Program-made: the position numbers and the translations under genes
The notes under the pieces: generated by a model
The model's database searches: none
Seen by the model: the letters and a program-made list of their open reading frames with translations, nothing else
Told to the model about the DNA's origin: nothing
Shown here: positions 1-10,577 of the stretch, piece after piece
How positions within the stretch are numbered: position 1 is the first letter of the stretch
Layout: each line of letters opens with the position of its first letter
Origin: Chloranthus sessilifolius
Taxonomy: Eukaryota; Streptophyta; Magnoliopsida; Chloranthales; Chloranthaceae
Length of the DNA: 64,000 nt
Direction: 5' to 3'
Assembly (NCBI GenBank): GCA_021018995.1
Contig: CM037596.1
Location: 70,578,867-70,642,866, forward strand

Positions 1-349
1 ATCTTGGAGTTCAGTTTTCGATAATCAATGTACACTCTCTAACCAGTGGTCTCCTTGGTTGGCACTGACTCTCCCGATTCAGTAGTAACAACTGTGATGT
101 CAGATTTTTTGGGGACCATCTGGATAGGTGAGACCCACTCAGAGTCTGAAATGGGGTAAATTACCCCAACATCCAACAATTTTACAATCTCCTTTAGGAC
201 CACCTCTTGCATATGAGGATTCAGTTTCCTCTGTATTTCCCTTGAGGGCTTGGAACCCTCTTCTAAATGAATCTTGTGCATACACACTGATGGATCTATC
301 CCCCCTAAATCTGCAATGGTCGAGTCAATTGCTTTCTTATATTTCCTAA
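1..349 (-). pseudogene. Athila-like Ty3/gypsy reverse transcriptase, N-terminal part (runs off window)
   Basis: The minus strand reads the start of a plant Ty3/gypsy RT domain: CMHKIHLEEGSKPSRE near 285, then LNPHMQEVV, then YPISDSEWVSP and VPKK, which is the Athila-type RT entry, followed by the start of the IDYRKLN motif at the window edge. The Trp expected just before that motif is a TAG stop (near 38-40), and the reading is further interrupted upstream. The catalytic YxDD motif lies outside the window. It belongs to the same minus-strand element as the protease and gag fragments at 580-2626. Family assignment is from motif recognition only. Confidence 0.8.
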
Positions 350-579
350 GGACTTCAAGAAACTCCTCTTCCTGCTCTATAGAGAGAGAGAGAGGATGAG
401 ATGATGACTGACAGTTTCTTATCTTGTCCTAGGAAGGTATATTTTAATGTCTCTGGCACCTGTTTAAGCTCCAGATCAAGTGGACATTCTATTAAAGGAA
501 ACAAAGGTGCCTTGGAGGATTGAGGTAGGGGCACCAATTGGGTCTCCAAATGGAGTGCTGCACTAGGCCCATAGAAGTC

Positions 580-1110
580 ACAACAATAATGCAATTTGGG
601 GCCCCCTCCTCATGAATCTCAGTCCATCTTTTTCAAATTCCTCACAAGTTTTGTCCCAATCTAGCAGATTGGATAAATTCTCCTCTACCAGGTCCTCTAG
701 TACATCTACTGCAAAGTAGTCTTTATTGTCCAGCTGAGGTTGCTTGGCAGTATTATACACATTTAATTTGACCTTCATGTTCTCAGATGTAACTTCCATC
801 ACCCTAAACCTGCATTGAATGCAGGCATTGGTAGTGGCCAGAAATGGCCTGCCCAAGATGACAGGTATTGGAGTGCTACTCTTGGAAGGTTCCATGTCCA
901 ATACTAAAAAATTAGTAGGGTAGAAAAACTTATCCACCCCCACTAACACATCTTCAACAATTCCCATAGGTTTTATCTCAGACCTGTCAACCAGTTGGAG
1001 CACAATAGGAGTTAGTTTTGGCTCCCCAAACCTAGCTATTCATATACTGAAGATGGCAGTAGGTTAACATTAGCTCCCAAGTCTAAGAGAGCTCTACCTA
1101 TGGTGTGGTA
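580..1110 (-). pseudogene. Athila-like aspartic protease region of pol
   Basis: Reading leftwards, the frame contains ALLDLGANVNLLP (about 1105-1065), the Athila-type protease active site in which D-L-G replaces the usual D-T/S-G, then LQLVDRSEIKPMGIVEDV and PVILGRPFLATTNA, the conserved C-terminal flap/ILGRPFL motif of retroviral-type proteases. A stop and a one-base frameshift fall between the active site and the LVDRS segment (near 1010-1045), so no continuous protein exists. The linker that follows is acidic, as usual between protease and RT. The order gag (right), protease, RT (left) fits a minus-strand Ty3/gypsy element. Confidence 0.75.
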
Positions 1111-2626
1111 TCCAATAATACAGGGGATGGTAGGTACCCCTGGGTCTTGATGTTTGCTGGTGTAAGAATTGAAAACATAGATTTAACTGTATTTGCTGTA
1201 AAGACCTTCTTGGACAAATAGATCCTTGCCTTCCTCTGTGTGTACATAGGTCTTTGAGGCACTTAGCATAGGTTGAGACCTATTTGATGACATCAAGCAG
1301 AGGTAAATTGATCTTAACTTGCTTGAAGGTCTCCAACATTTCCTCCATTCTAGCATTCCCCTTGTAAAAAAGAGAGGGACCTGTAAGAGCATGAGGAAAT
1401 GGCAGCTAGGGTACTGTTGGTACCTCAGCTGTTGGCCTAGCTATTTAATGATCAATTTTTATTTTTTATTTTTTCCTCATTTATTTCATTATGTTGGGGC
1501 TCAACAGCAGCCCCATTATTGTCCTCCTGCTGCTCAGTAGTAGGAGATGAGCCCTCTTCTTCTTCTGCACTCTCATTTGTCGCATTTTTCTCCACCTAGT
1601 TATTTTTCTCCTTGCCCACCTGGTTATCCACTATCTTGCCACTCCTGAGGGTTGTGACTGCTTTGTCTTCTTCATGGGTTGAGGAACCTTCACCAATCAA
1701 GTAATGACCCTTTGGATTGTTCATGGTCTGGCTAGGAAGCCTGCCGTCCTCTCTTTTAGTCAAGGCATTGGAAATTTAACCAAGCTGGTCCTCTATTTTC
1801 TTTATGCTTTGACTGTGAGAGTTCACAGTTTGTGATAGAGAACCCATGTTTTATAGTGATGACAAAACCTGTTCTTCAAAAGAGGGGGCTCTAGGCTGTG
1901 ATGGGGGCAAAGCTAATTTGTTTGGCGGTGGGGCTGGCAGCTGGAAATGCTATCTAGCTACATAACCCTGGTAGTACTGTTGCTGTGGTTTGTATTGTAG
2001 ATCTAGCTATTGCTGGGGTTGCTGATAGTTGTCTTATCTCCACCTTAAGTTAGGGTGGTTTCTCCATGGGTACCTAGCAGGCTGCTGCCCATATGATTGG
2101 GTAGCACTAGCATGCTCCATGACCAATTCAGGATATTGACCTGCTGATGGACAATCCTCAATTGAGTGTGTGGGTGACTAGAATATCAGACATGTCTCCT
2201 CCACTTGTGCAGTCAGTCTAGGCTGCATCACACCCATTAATTTATCAAATTTTATGGTCAGGCTATCCACCTTTCTTTCAAGGTCACTGTACACATTGGC
2301 TTCATACATCCTTCCTCTAGAAGTGGTTTCTTTTACCAATTTAGCAGGAGCTCCATGTCATTTTTGGACAAAGTTTCCTGCTGCATGGAATTTTCACTCA
2401 TAACATCAAAAAGTTCCCAAGCCTCTTCAGCTGTCTTGCTGAGGTAAGTCCCACCATAGGAAGCATCCACCATATCCCTGCTCTTGGGGTCAACCCCTTG
2501 GTAGAAGCTCTGAACAAGTTGCCAATTAGGGATTTGGTGGTGTGGACATTACTTCAACAATTCTTTAAACCTTTCCCATGCTTCATGGAAATCTTTATTT
2601 GAGAATTGAGCAAAGGAGAGTATGCT
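1111..2626 (-). pseudogene. Athila-like gag, C-terminal two thirds
   Basis: Conceptual minus-strand translation with several stops gives EAWERFKELLK, CPHHQIPNWQLVQSFYQG, DASYGGTYLSKTAEEAWEL, a short Cys/His stretch near 2130-2200, a Gln-rich region, and AVTTLRSGKIVDNQVG near 1650, all characteristic of Athila gag. The N-terminal half of the same gag lies at 23469-23763; between them sits the solo LTR1 with its nested insertions. The 5 bp repeat CTTCC at 2627-2631 and 23464-23468 marks the insertion. The gag is decayed, with in-frame TAA/TAG codons, many at former Gln or Trp positions. The stretch 1111-1540 lies between gag and protease and has no clear domain. Confidence 0.75.
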
Positions 2627-2841
2627 CTTCCTGTAATATCCTAAAAAATTATGTTAAACGGTGACCTCGAGATCCGAGCCCGACTGGTCATAGGTTTGAT
2701 CAAGTAGGAGTTCACAAATTGACTAGAGAGGTGATGAACGGATGTGATGTGAAAATGATGTAAGTGTGTGGAGTGTGAGGATAAATGAGAATCACATACG
2801 CTTATTTTGGGTGTATGTGCTCAACACAAGGAGAGTAGGGA

Positions 2842-2848
2842 TATAAAG
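2842..2848 (+). promoter_or_regulatory. putative TATA box of LTR1
   Basis: TATAAAG lies about 210 bp from the LTR start, just upstream of a purine-rich (GAGA) leader-like tract. The opposite-strand LTRs carry ATAAAAG at the corresponding place (7446-7452 in the left copy). Position and conservation between the two LTR families support a core promoter; no transcript evidence is available. Confidence 0.4.
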
Positions 2849-3209
2849 GTTAAAGAACCCTAAAGTCATTTATTGAGTTGTAAAGGAGAGTAAAGAAGAG
2901 AGAGAGGGAGAATCTAGTTAATGCAGGGGAGTTATTGTGGCTTGTTGGAAGGGAGATTGGGCAACAAAAGCCGGATTCGATGCGACAAGGATCCGTTAGA
3001 GCCAAAGCTGGAACCCTAGCCTTTCCAACCTCTAGATCCAATCAAATTGGGATTTGATTGAGGTAAATTTTATTGAATTAAATGCATAGATTGTAGGAGT
3101 TTAATTGTAGTCAAGAATACTTAAAATTATAGGATAAAGACTTAGAAAAAGAAACAAAAATAGGTTGAAGAGGATTTGGAAGATCAGCTCGAGAGGGGGC
3201 TAAATCTGA

Positions 3210-3665
3210 CCAAATCGATTAATCGAAATGGGAGTTCGATTAATCGATTTTGGTCTGGAAGTTGAAAAGTCAAGTAAGCCCGATTTCGATTAATCGATTT
3301 GGATTTCGATTAGTCGATTTAGAAATCGACTAATCGACTGGGTACCTCCAGTGGCTGGAGGAAAGTAACCTGGGAAAATCAACTAATCGAATTAGAATTT
3401 CGATTAATCAATTTCGGATTTCGATTAATCGATTTGGGATCGATTAATCGATTTTGGGATTTCGATTACTCGAGTTGAGAATCAACTTCATTAAGTTAGA
3501 GACTTCGATTAATCGATTTGGGATCGATTAATCAAATTTAAATCTTGATTAATCGATTTTTAGAATCGATTAATCGATTTGGATTTCGATTAATCGATTT
3601 TGGGAATCGATTAATCGAATTGTATTTTGATTAATCGATTTTGGGAATTGATTAATCAACTTTGA
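3210..3665. repeat. CGATTAATCG palindrome array in LTR1
   Basis: More than a dozen exact or one-mismatch copies of the 10-base palindrome CGATTAATCG, mostly extended to TCGATTAATCGA, recur every 20-40 bases, separated by short T/G- or A/G-rich spacers that vary in sequence. Variants include CGATTAGTCG and TGATTAATCG. The array occupies a middle segment of the LTR downstream of the putative TATA box. Confidence 0.9.
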
Positions 3666-5027
3666 CAGTTTTGCTTGACTTCTTAGTTTAGCTTTGAGGT
3701 TCTCGGAGGGTCTTGGACCTTCTTTATTACATCTTTAGTGATGAGTTATATGTGTTATATTGTACCATAGGTGGTACGTGTGAGCATGAGCACAAGGAGC
3801 CGCGTGGGACCTTGATGCTTGAAATTTCAAAGACTTGAGGTAGGGAACACCTTGAACATGTACTTTAATTTGCAAGAGCATGTATGTAGTGATATGTAAT
3901 TTAAATCGGAAATTGTTCTAGTTAAGAAAAGTTTTGCGAAAAGGGTGTGTGTGTGACATCAACAGTGTAACTAAGAATATGACATCCCTAGGGGATGAGA
4001 AAGTAACAAGATAGCAAAATGATAAGAATAATTGGATGCATCCTAGGGATGTAGACAAGATTGAGTAACATTCGATAAGGCCTAACTGATATAAGATAGC
4101 ACACTTATACGGTGAATAACTATATGTAAAGCACCCGTTATTTTTGCTATTTGAGGTTTGACCAGGATACCCCACCGACGTGGCGGGATACCCACGACTG
4201 ACGCGGCAGGATATCCGTGACCGATACGGCGGTGAAACCGTAAGCCAGTACAGAGGTGTATCCATACGTAGTAAGCACATCCCAGGGATGTTGAGATATG
4301 TATGAACCCCGCCGCCGATTCCTAGGGAAGAGGGGCTTGGGTAGTTTTGTATTCTAAGGGAATACGTATTAACAACTGTCTATTTAGACGACGATAAAGG
4401 GTATCGCATCGGGGCTCGATGCTATATTACTCGGGGATTACTTAAGTTGAAGATTTAAGTTTTACTTTAGGCCTTTTCAATGTCATTCATGATCCAGTAA
4501 AAGAGATGTGAAAACTGTAAACTGTTATTAAAAGTGAATGTACCTTACCATCTTTTCAAACCGTTTTCTCAGTAATTGCATAGATCCAGCATGCTTAAAA
4601 TATCATGGAATATATGTGAGGTTTTAACTTATATGTTCACTGTGTTTGTTCCCTATTGAGCTAGAGTGTAGCTCACCCTTTAGACTATACGTCGCAGGTC
4701 CAGTACTAGTAGCAGCAGAGGTTTCGGGTGATGTGGATCCCGGTGAGTTGGACCACACGCCCTTAGACGAGTTGGAGCCACCTCTAGAGGACTTCTTCTA
4801 GAGGACTCTGCTGTGCGTTTTGATAGAGTTGTTTTGTGAGCTTAATTGGTACAGCTTGGTATGTCAAGCCTTTATTTCTGTTTAAACAATGTAATTAAAT
4901 TTGAGATATTTCTTTTGAGCGAACCATCTGGGATGATTAGTTATCATCGATGGTTCGGATCAGTTCTCCACTCATGTAGGGGCATGAGGGTAGAATTGTC
5001 TTTTGAGAAATGTTTGAAGTCATGTTA

Positions 5028-7666
5028 TGTGACAGCCCGGATTTCGGCATCCCGAAACTCGTGCCATCGGCACGATCATCTTGACCGTGCCCTTTAGCTA
5101 AGCACGGAACACTGGTATATCAAGCATGCAAAAAGTATAATAAACGAAATTGCGGAAATTAAATCTATATTAATTAACTATCCAAAAGACAGTTCTAACC
5201 TCATGCCTCTACATGAGTGGAGAACCGATCCGAACCATCGATGATAGCAATCATCACGGATGGTTCGTCCCAAAAGAATGATCCCAATTCTATATATATA
5301 CATGGTTTAAACGGAATTAAGGCTTGACATACCAAGCCATACAAAACTCTCTCTAAAATCTCTCAAAGTGGCACAACGGAGTCCTCTAGAAGAAGTCCTC
5401 CAAGGTGGCTCCAACTCTTCACGCCGCAAGGTCCGACTCACCGGTCGGCCTCCTCAAGCCTCGGCATGCTAGTAGTGGACTGCACGATAGTCTATAGGGT
5501 GAGCTACATCCTAGCTCAATAGGGAACAAACACGGTTGAACATATAAATTATAACTCACATATATTCCATGATATGCCATGCATGATGTATCTATGCAGT
5601 TATTGATGAAACAGAAAAAAAAATATTTCGTTTTACTGTTGATTACTTATGTTTTCATTTACTCATGAATGATGCTGAAAAGGCCTAAAGCAAAACTTGA
5701 ACTTTCAACTTAAGTAATCCCCGAGCAATATAGCATTGAGCCCCGATGAGATACCCATCATCGTCATCTATATAGACAGTTTTAAACGTATTCCCTGGGA
5801 ATACAAATAGTACCCGGGATTGGTGGCGGGTTTCACTTGTCTCAATCAACACCCCGGGTGTGTGCATTATGTACGGATAAGCCTCCGACCGCCTCACGGT
5901 TTCACCAACAGACGGTCATCACGGATATCCTGCCGTGTCAGTCGTGGATATCCCGCCACGTCGGTGGGGTACCCTATCAAACCTCAAATAACAAAAATAT
6001 CGGTGCCTTACATATAGTTATTCACCGTGTAAATGTGCTATCTTATATCAGTTAGGCCCTATCAAACATGATTCAATCCTTGGATACATCCCTGAGATGT
6101 ATCCATTTACTTGCATCACACCTGATGCTCTTATCTCTTTACTTCTTCATCCCCTGGGGATGGCTCATTATGATTACTCTTATGGATGTCACACACACAC
6201 ACTTTTCACAAATTCTTAAGAAATAAATATTTGAATTGAATTCTATATCACTACATACATGCTCTTGTAAAATAAAGTACATGTTCAAGGTGTTCCCTAC
6301 CTCAAGTCTTCATTTGATCATTGCATCAAGGTCCCACGTGGCTCCTTGTGCACTAGTCCACACGTACCACCTATGGTACCACATAACGGGTGAAACACAT
6401 CACAAAGGATGCAATAAAGAAGGTATAAGACCCTCTAAGAATTTTAAAGTCAAACCCAAAAGTCAACACAATTTATCTCAGTCGATTAATCGAATTCCAA
6501 AATCGATTAATCGAATCTGATTCGATTAATCGATTTCCAAAATCGATTAATCGAGGGTCAATATCGATTAATCGAAGTAAATTCGATTAATCGAAATTCT
6601 CTGTTTCGCAAAGTCGATTCTCAATTCGAGTAGTTGAGTTTTCATTCGATTAATCGAATCCTAATTCGATTAATCGAAATTCTCCTTTTCGCAAAGTTGA
6701 TTCATAGTTCGAACAGTCGAGTTTTCATTCGATTAATCGAATCCAATTTCGATTAATCGAAATTTTCTATTTCGCAAAGTCGATTCTTAGTTCGAACAGT
6801 CGAGTTTCACAAATTGATTAATCGATCCCAAATCGATTAATCGAAAACTAAAATCGATTAATCGAAATCCCATTTCGATTAGTCGATTTTTCTCAAGCCA
6901 TTTCCTCCAACCCCTGGGGTCCACTGGGGTTCTCAGTTGATTAATCGATCCCCAAATCGATTAATCGAAATCCAAAGTCGATTAATCGAAATCAAATTCG
7001 ATTAATCGAAATCGGGGTCTTCTGACTTTTCAACTTCTTGGCCAATTTCGATTAATCGAAACCCAATTTCGATTAATCGAAATTATTAGATTCAGCCCTT
7101 TCCGAGCTGTTCTTCCCTATCCTTTTTCCACACTTTTTGTTCTATTTTTCTAGCCCATTATCCTATAATTTAGCCCACTTTCAACCACAACTTAACCCCT
7201 ATAATCTATGTATTTTATTTACAAAAACTTTACCTTGAATAGATCTCAAGTTGATTTCAATCCAGTGGTTGGAAGGCTAGGGTTTCCAGCTTTGGCTCTA
7301 ACAGATCCAAATCGGGTTGAATCCGGCTTTTATTGCTTGAATCCCCCCTTCAATCAGTTGCAATAACTCCTTTCTTACCTCTCTCTCTCTCTCTTCTTTA
7401 CTCTCCTTCAACAACCAAACTCTTGATTTTTAGGGCTATTAAACCCTTTTATCCTCTTCCTCACTTGTGTGTTGAGCACATACACCGCGGTAGGTGTATG
7501 CGACTACATCCCCACAACACACACCACATAGGCATTCTATTTATCACATCTCATCCGTTCATTACACCACATACTAACTGTTGGACTTCCATTTGGTCAA
7601 ACCTATGACCGATCGGGCACGGATCCCGAGGTCATAGTTTAGTGTGATTTTTTTTGGGCTATTACA
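5028..7666 (-). mobile_element. 3' LTR of the Tekay element (LTR copy A)
   Basis: A 2639 bp LTR bounded by TGTGACAGCC on the left and CTATTACA on the right (plus-strand view), next to the polypurine tract at 7667-7679. It is very similar to 15605-18211 and 20666-23318 except for tracts of short indels, in this copy at about 5396-5480 and 5812-5935. It carries the palindrome array at 6478-7085 and a minus-strand ATAAAAG TATA-like box at 7446-7452. The 91-codon reading frame at its right end recurs unchanged in the other copies and is LTR sequence, not a gene. Confidence 0.9.
6478..7085. repeat. CGATTAATCG palindrome array in LTR copy A
   Basis: By eye, about 17 exact copies of CGATTAATCG and four one-base variants (TGATTAATCG, CGATTAGTCG) fall within about 600 bp. 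Most copies are flanked symmetrically (TTCGATTAATCGAA). A second recurrent block, TTCGCAAAGT followed by TTCGAACAGTCGAGTTT, separates groups of palindromes. Confidence 0.95.
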
Positions 7667-7679
7667 TCCTCCCCACCTT
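7667..7679 (-). other. polypurine tract of the Tekay element
   Basis: Minus strand AAGGTGGGGAGGA directly precedes the 3' LTR start TGTAATAGCCC. The preceding bases encode the usual chromovirus ending (GAGGACGAAAATTC). This is the plus-strand priming site used in reverse transcription. Confidence 0.85.
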
Positions 7680-8019
7680 GGGAATTTTCGTCCTCGAAAA
7701 TAACCTAAAGGTAATGGTCAGTCTCCCCCTCACATTCTCGGTGAGGTGGTCCAAAGTGAAGTTACACCTAATTATAATAAAACACATCGTGGTATAAAAG
7801 ACAACGATGAGGAGTAACAAAAGATATATATTGATCAACAGAAAATTTATACAACTGGTTACATTAATTTAAATGTCATTACAACAATTATTTTCTATAC
7901 GATCAAGATAAAAAGTAAAGTATGGCTCATGCCATCCCTCGCCAGTCGGCTCTGGTCGGAGCGGCCGCTCCTCCGAGCCGGAGGAACTATGGGTGCCGGC
8001 AGTGTCCAGAGGAGCTGGC

Positions 8020-9473
8020 TCACTGTGGAAGCTGCCTCACCAGGTGGAGCAGAGGCGATGTGGAAGGAGCCATCAGAGTGGTGGGATGGAAGACGGGTCC
8101 TCTATGGAAGGCGGTGCGTCCGGCCGTCCACTCCTCCTCCTGGGCGAGGTAGCGGCGGTAGTCGGTAGGGTAGATGTGGCGGAGGGTGTGGAAGAGTAGG
8201 AAGTCCATCTGCCAGTTCATCCTCTCGTTGTTGGCCTCCATACGGGCCAACACCTCCTCGATGGTCGGCCCAGATGAAACGGCGCGCCGACGGTAGGATG
8301 AGGTGGGTGTCGCGGGTGCGGAGTGGGTGTGGCGTGGAGGTCAGGTGTGGGAGGGAACCCTCCACGGATGGATTCAAGGGAATAGGTGTGCCACCCACGG
8401 TGGGTCCCGCCGAGGTGGTGGGGTGGTGGCGGTGTTACGCTGCTGTCAGCCGCTGCCGGCTGGGGAGAGCGGGACCCGGAGCTGGTAGGGTCCGCTTTAG
8501 AAGGTTGTAGCTATGGGTCCATGAAGACTTCGTAAACGTCTTCACGCGATCCATAGCCCTCACCTCGTGAGGTGAGATGGTGTAGGAGGGCTCGTCGAAG
8601 TAGCACTCCAACATGCTCGAGATGAGCCGAGCATACGGCATCTTCTCCTTGGGCCGCATGTTGCCCTTCATCAACTTGCCCTTGATGTATTTCATCCCTT
8701 CTAGGATGACCATTGTGGCGTCGAACCACCGGCCACAGAAGGCCGCATAAAGTGCATGTTGCACTTTGTCCATGCGCTCGGTGTCGTGGCGCATAGGGTA
8801 AAGGTTGCACTTGATTATTGAATCAAGCATCCACATATAGTGTGGAAGGTCAACCCTTTTAATGGAAGAGCCCGACCCCTTCTTGCCGTTAGTCATGCGG
8901 GTCATGACCTCTTCAAAGCGGGGGTCTTCCTCAAAGGGCGGAAAAGGGTAGTTTCGGGGGTGAAGTCGAGGTAGCACTCGAGTACCTCGTGGATGTGACG
9001 TCGAGTGATCGTATAGAGACGACCCTCGATCTTGGTCAAAATGCAATCGTCGGTAGGGCCATCGGTTAGCCCTTGGTAGAACAGTCTAACCAATCTAGGG
9101 TAGTATGAACCCCGGATTGGTTTGAGAAGGTTGCCGAGACCGGCGTTATTTAGGTAGGTTCGAGCCCATTGGGTCTCGCCCGGCACATCGGGATCGGTGA
9201 ATAGGGTAGGGTCGATGACGTACTCGACCTCAAAGGTCTTTGCCGCCCACCATTCATTTGGTTGCTCGACATCGGTGGGTGGTGGTGGCATGGGGGTGGA
9301 CTCGCGGGAAGACTCGCGCGTAGATGCGCTCGTCGAACCGGAGGTGGTCTCTGATTCCGACGGTGATGGAGTCCTCACCGGCGATGGGGTAGGTGGTGGT
9401 ATGCGGCGTTTACGCCTAACCCAAGCAACTTAGAAGTCGCCTTCTTTGAAGATAGACGGGTTTTGGGCGGCAT
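8020..9473 (-). pseudogene. additional sense ORF between pol and 3' LTR (plant retrotransposon aORF, PF20167-like)
   Basis: Starting at the ATG at 9473 (MPPKTRLSSKKATSK, a basic NLS-like N-terminus), the protein runs through a Ser/Glu/Pro-rich segment, then EVEYVIDPTLF, YYPRLVRLFYQGL, GRLYTITRRHIHEVL, VDLPHYMWMLDSIIKCNLYP, VQHALYAAFCGRWFDA and a C-terminal MEANNERMNWQMDFL helix with TLRHIYP. This resembles the 'putative plant transposon protein' family common in plant genomes (PF20167 from memory, unverified). At least three frameshifts (about 9440, 8950 and 8300-8400) break it. It has the same orientation as gag-pol, lies 3' of the chromodomain and ends upstream of the polypurine tract, so it would ride on the element's RNA. 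Local base composition is more GC-rich than the rest of the element, suggesting capture. Function unknown. Confidence 0.6.
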
Positions 9474-9689
9474 TTTGAGAAAATCTAGGGTTTATCTAGT
9501 TTAAATTGAAGGGAAAAACACAAATCTAGGGTTTACCTTAGGTGTCGATGCGAAAATGGGTGTGAATCGCCAGAAAATCCAAACCCTAGACCGGTTGGTT
9601 GGTTGGAGAAGAAGGGAAAGTGAAACGCCCAAAAATTTCCGAAGCAAAATAATTTCGAATGGGGAATACAATCCCCAATCATATATATA

Positions 9690-10365
9690 TAGCCCGCGGC
9701 TCGATTAATCGAAATTTAGAATCGATTAATCGAGATTCAAAACTAGGTTAAGCCGCGTAAAATCGATTAATCGATTTCCCAAATCGATTAATCGAAAGTC
9801 AAATTCGATTAATCGAAACCATTTCGATTAATCGAAATCGTATCTGTTTAAAATTTTCAATTTTTGAGCTCACTGGCGCGAGCCAGTCAATTAATCGAAA
9901 TCCTTTTCGATTAATCGAAATTCCAAAATCGATTAATCGAATTTAATTTCGATTAATCGAAATCGTGCTGTAACTTCTAATTTTCCAGAATTTCTTAAAT
10001 TATTCGATTAATCGAATCCATTTCGATTAATCGAATCCATTTCGAAATTTTGAAATTGATTAATCGAAATTCACTTCGATTAATCGAAATCGTCCATTTG
10101 ATTTCAAATTCTCGTAAGTCCCTTTAGTAAATCGATTAATCGAAATATAATTCGATTAATCGAAATTTCAAAATCGATTAGTCGATTCCAAATCGATTAA
10201 TCGAGATTCCAATTCGATCAATCGAGATTTGTCTTCTATGTATATTCTAACTCTCCTTTAAATTTCCAGTCGCTGGCACATGCCAGTCGACTAATCGAAC
10301 AAAATTGATTAATCGAAATTCCAAATCGATTAATCGATTTGAAATTCGATTAATCGGTTTTGTCC
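9690..10365. repeat. CGATTAATCG palindrome array downstream of pol
   Basis: About 16 exact copies of CGATTAATCG and several variants (CGATTAGTCG, CGATCAATCG, CGACTAATCG) lie in 670 bp between the chromodomain and the additional ORF. Spacers differ from those in the LTR arrays, so this is not simply LTR sequence copied into the interior. Confidence 0.95.
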
Positions 10366-10577
10366 AATTTATGCAGAATTTCAATCTCTTTATTTCTTTA
10401 ATTTCTTTTGGTAGTTTATGACATCAAGTGATCCATAGTTCCATAAAAATACATACACTTGGTCATATATATACAAGAAAGAAATATTCCTTTAATCATA
10501 CAATCGAGCAAAATTTTTCATCGAATTACAAGGATCGTGGAAATTCCACGAACACATTCGTGGTTTACATTGAATTC

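Larger units (their letters stand above)
2632..5027 (+). mobile_element. LTR1: plus-oriented Tekay-type solo LTR, 5' part
   Basis: It begins TGTAATATCC and resembles, in opposite orientation, the minus-strand LTRs at 5028-7666: both share the segments around GGTCATAGGTTTGA, a pyrimidine/purine tract, the CGATTAATCG array and the ATCATCGATGGTTCGGATC segment near the end. The left boundary is set by CTTCC at 2627-2631, matched by CTTCC at 23464-23468 after the terminal GGGCTGTCACA. The LTR is cut at 5027, after TGTTA, by a minus-oriented element; its last 140 bp are found at 23324-23463. No internal region or PBS borders it, so it is a solo LTR of a related but distinct family. Confidence 0.8.

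Noticed and set aside
6478..7085. regular palindrome array considered as a CRISPR-like array
   Set aside because: Plant context, 10-12 base palindromes and irregular low-complexity spacers; no cas genes.
7333..7608. 91-codon frame, repeated at 17878-18153 and partly 23075-23260
   Set aside because: Sequence is the same LTR segment in three LTR copies; no coding motif, so conservation reflects recent LTR duplication.
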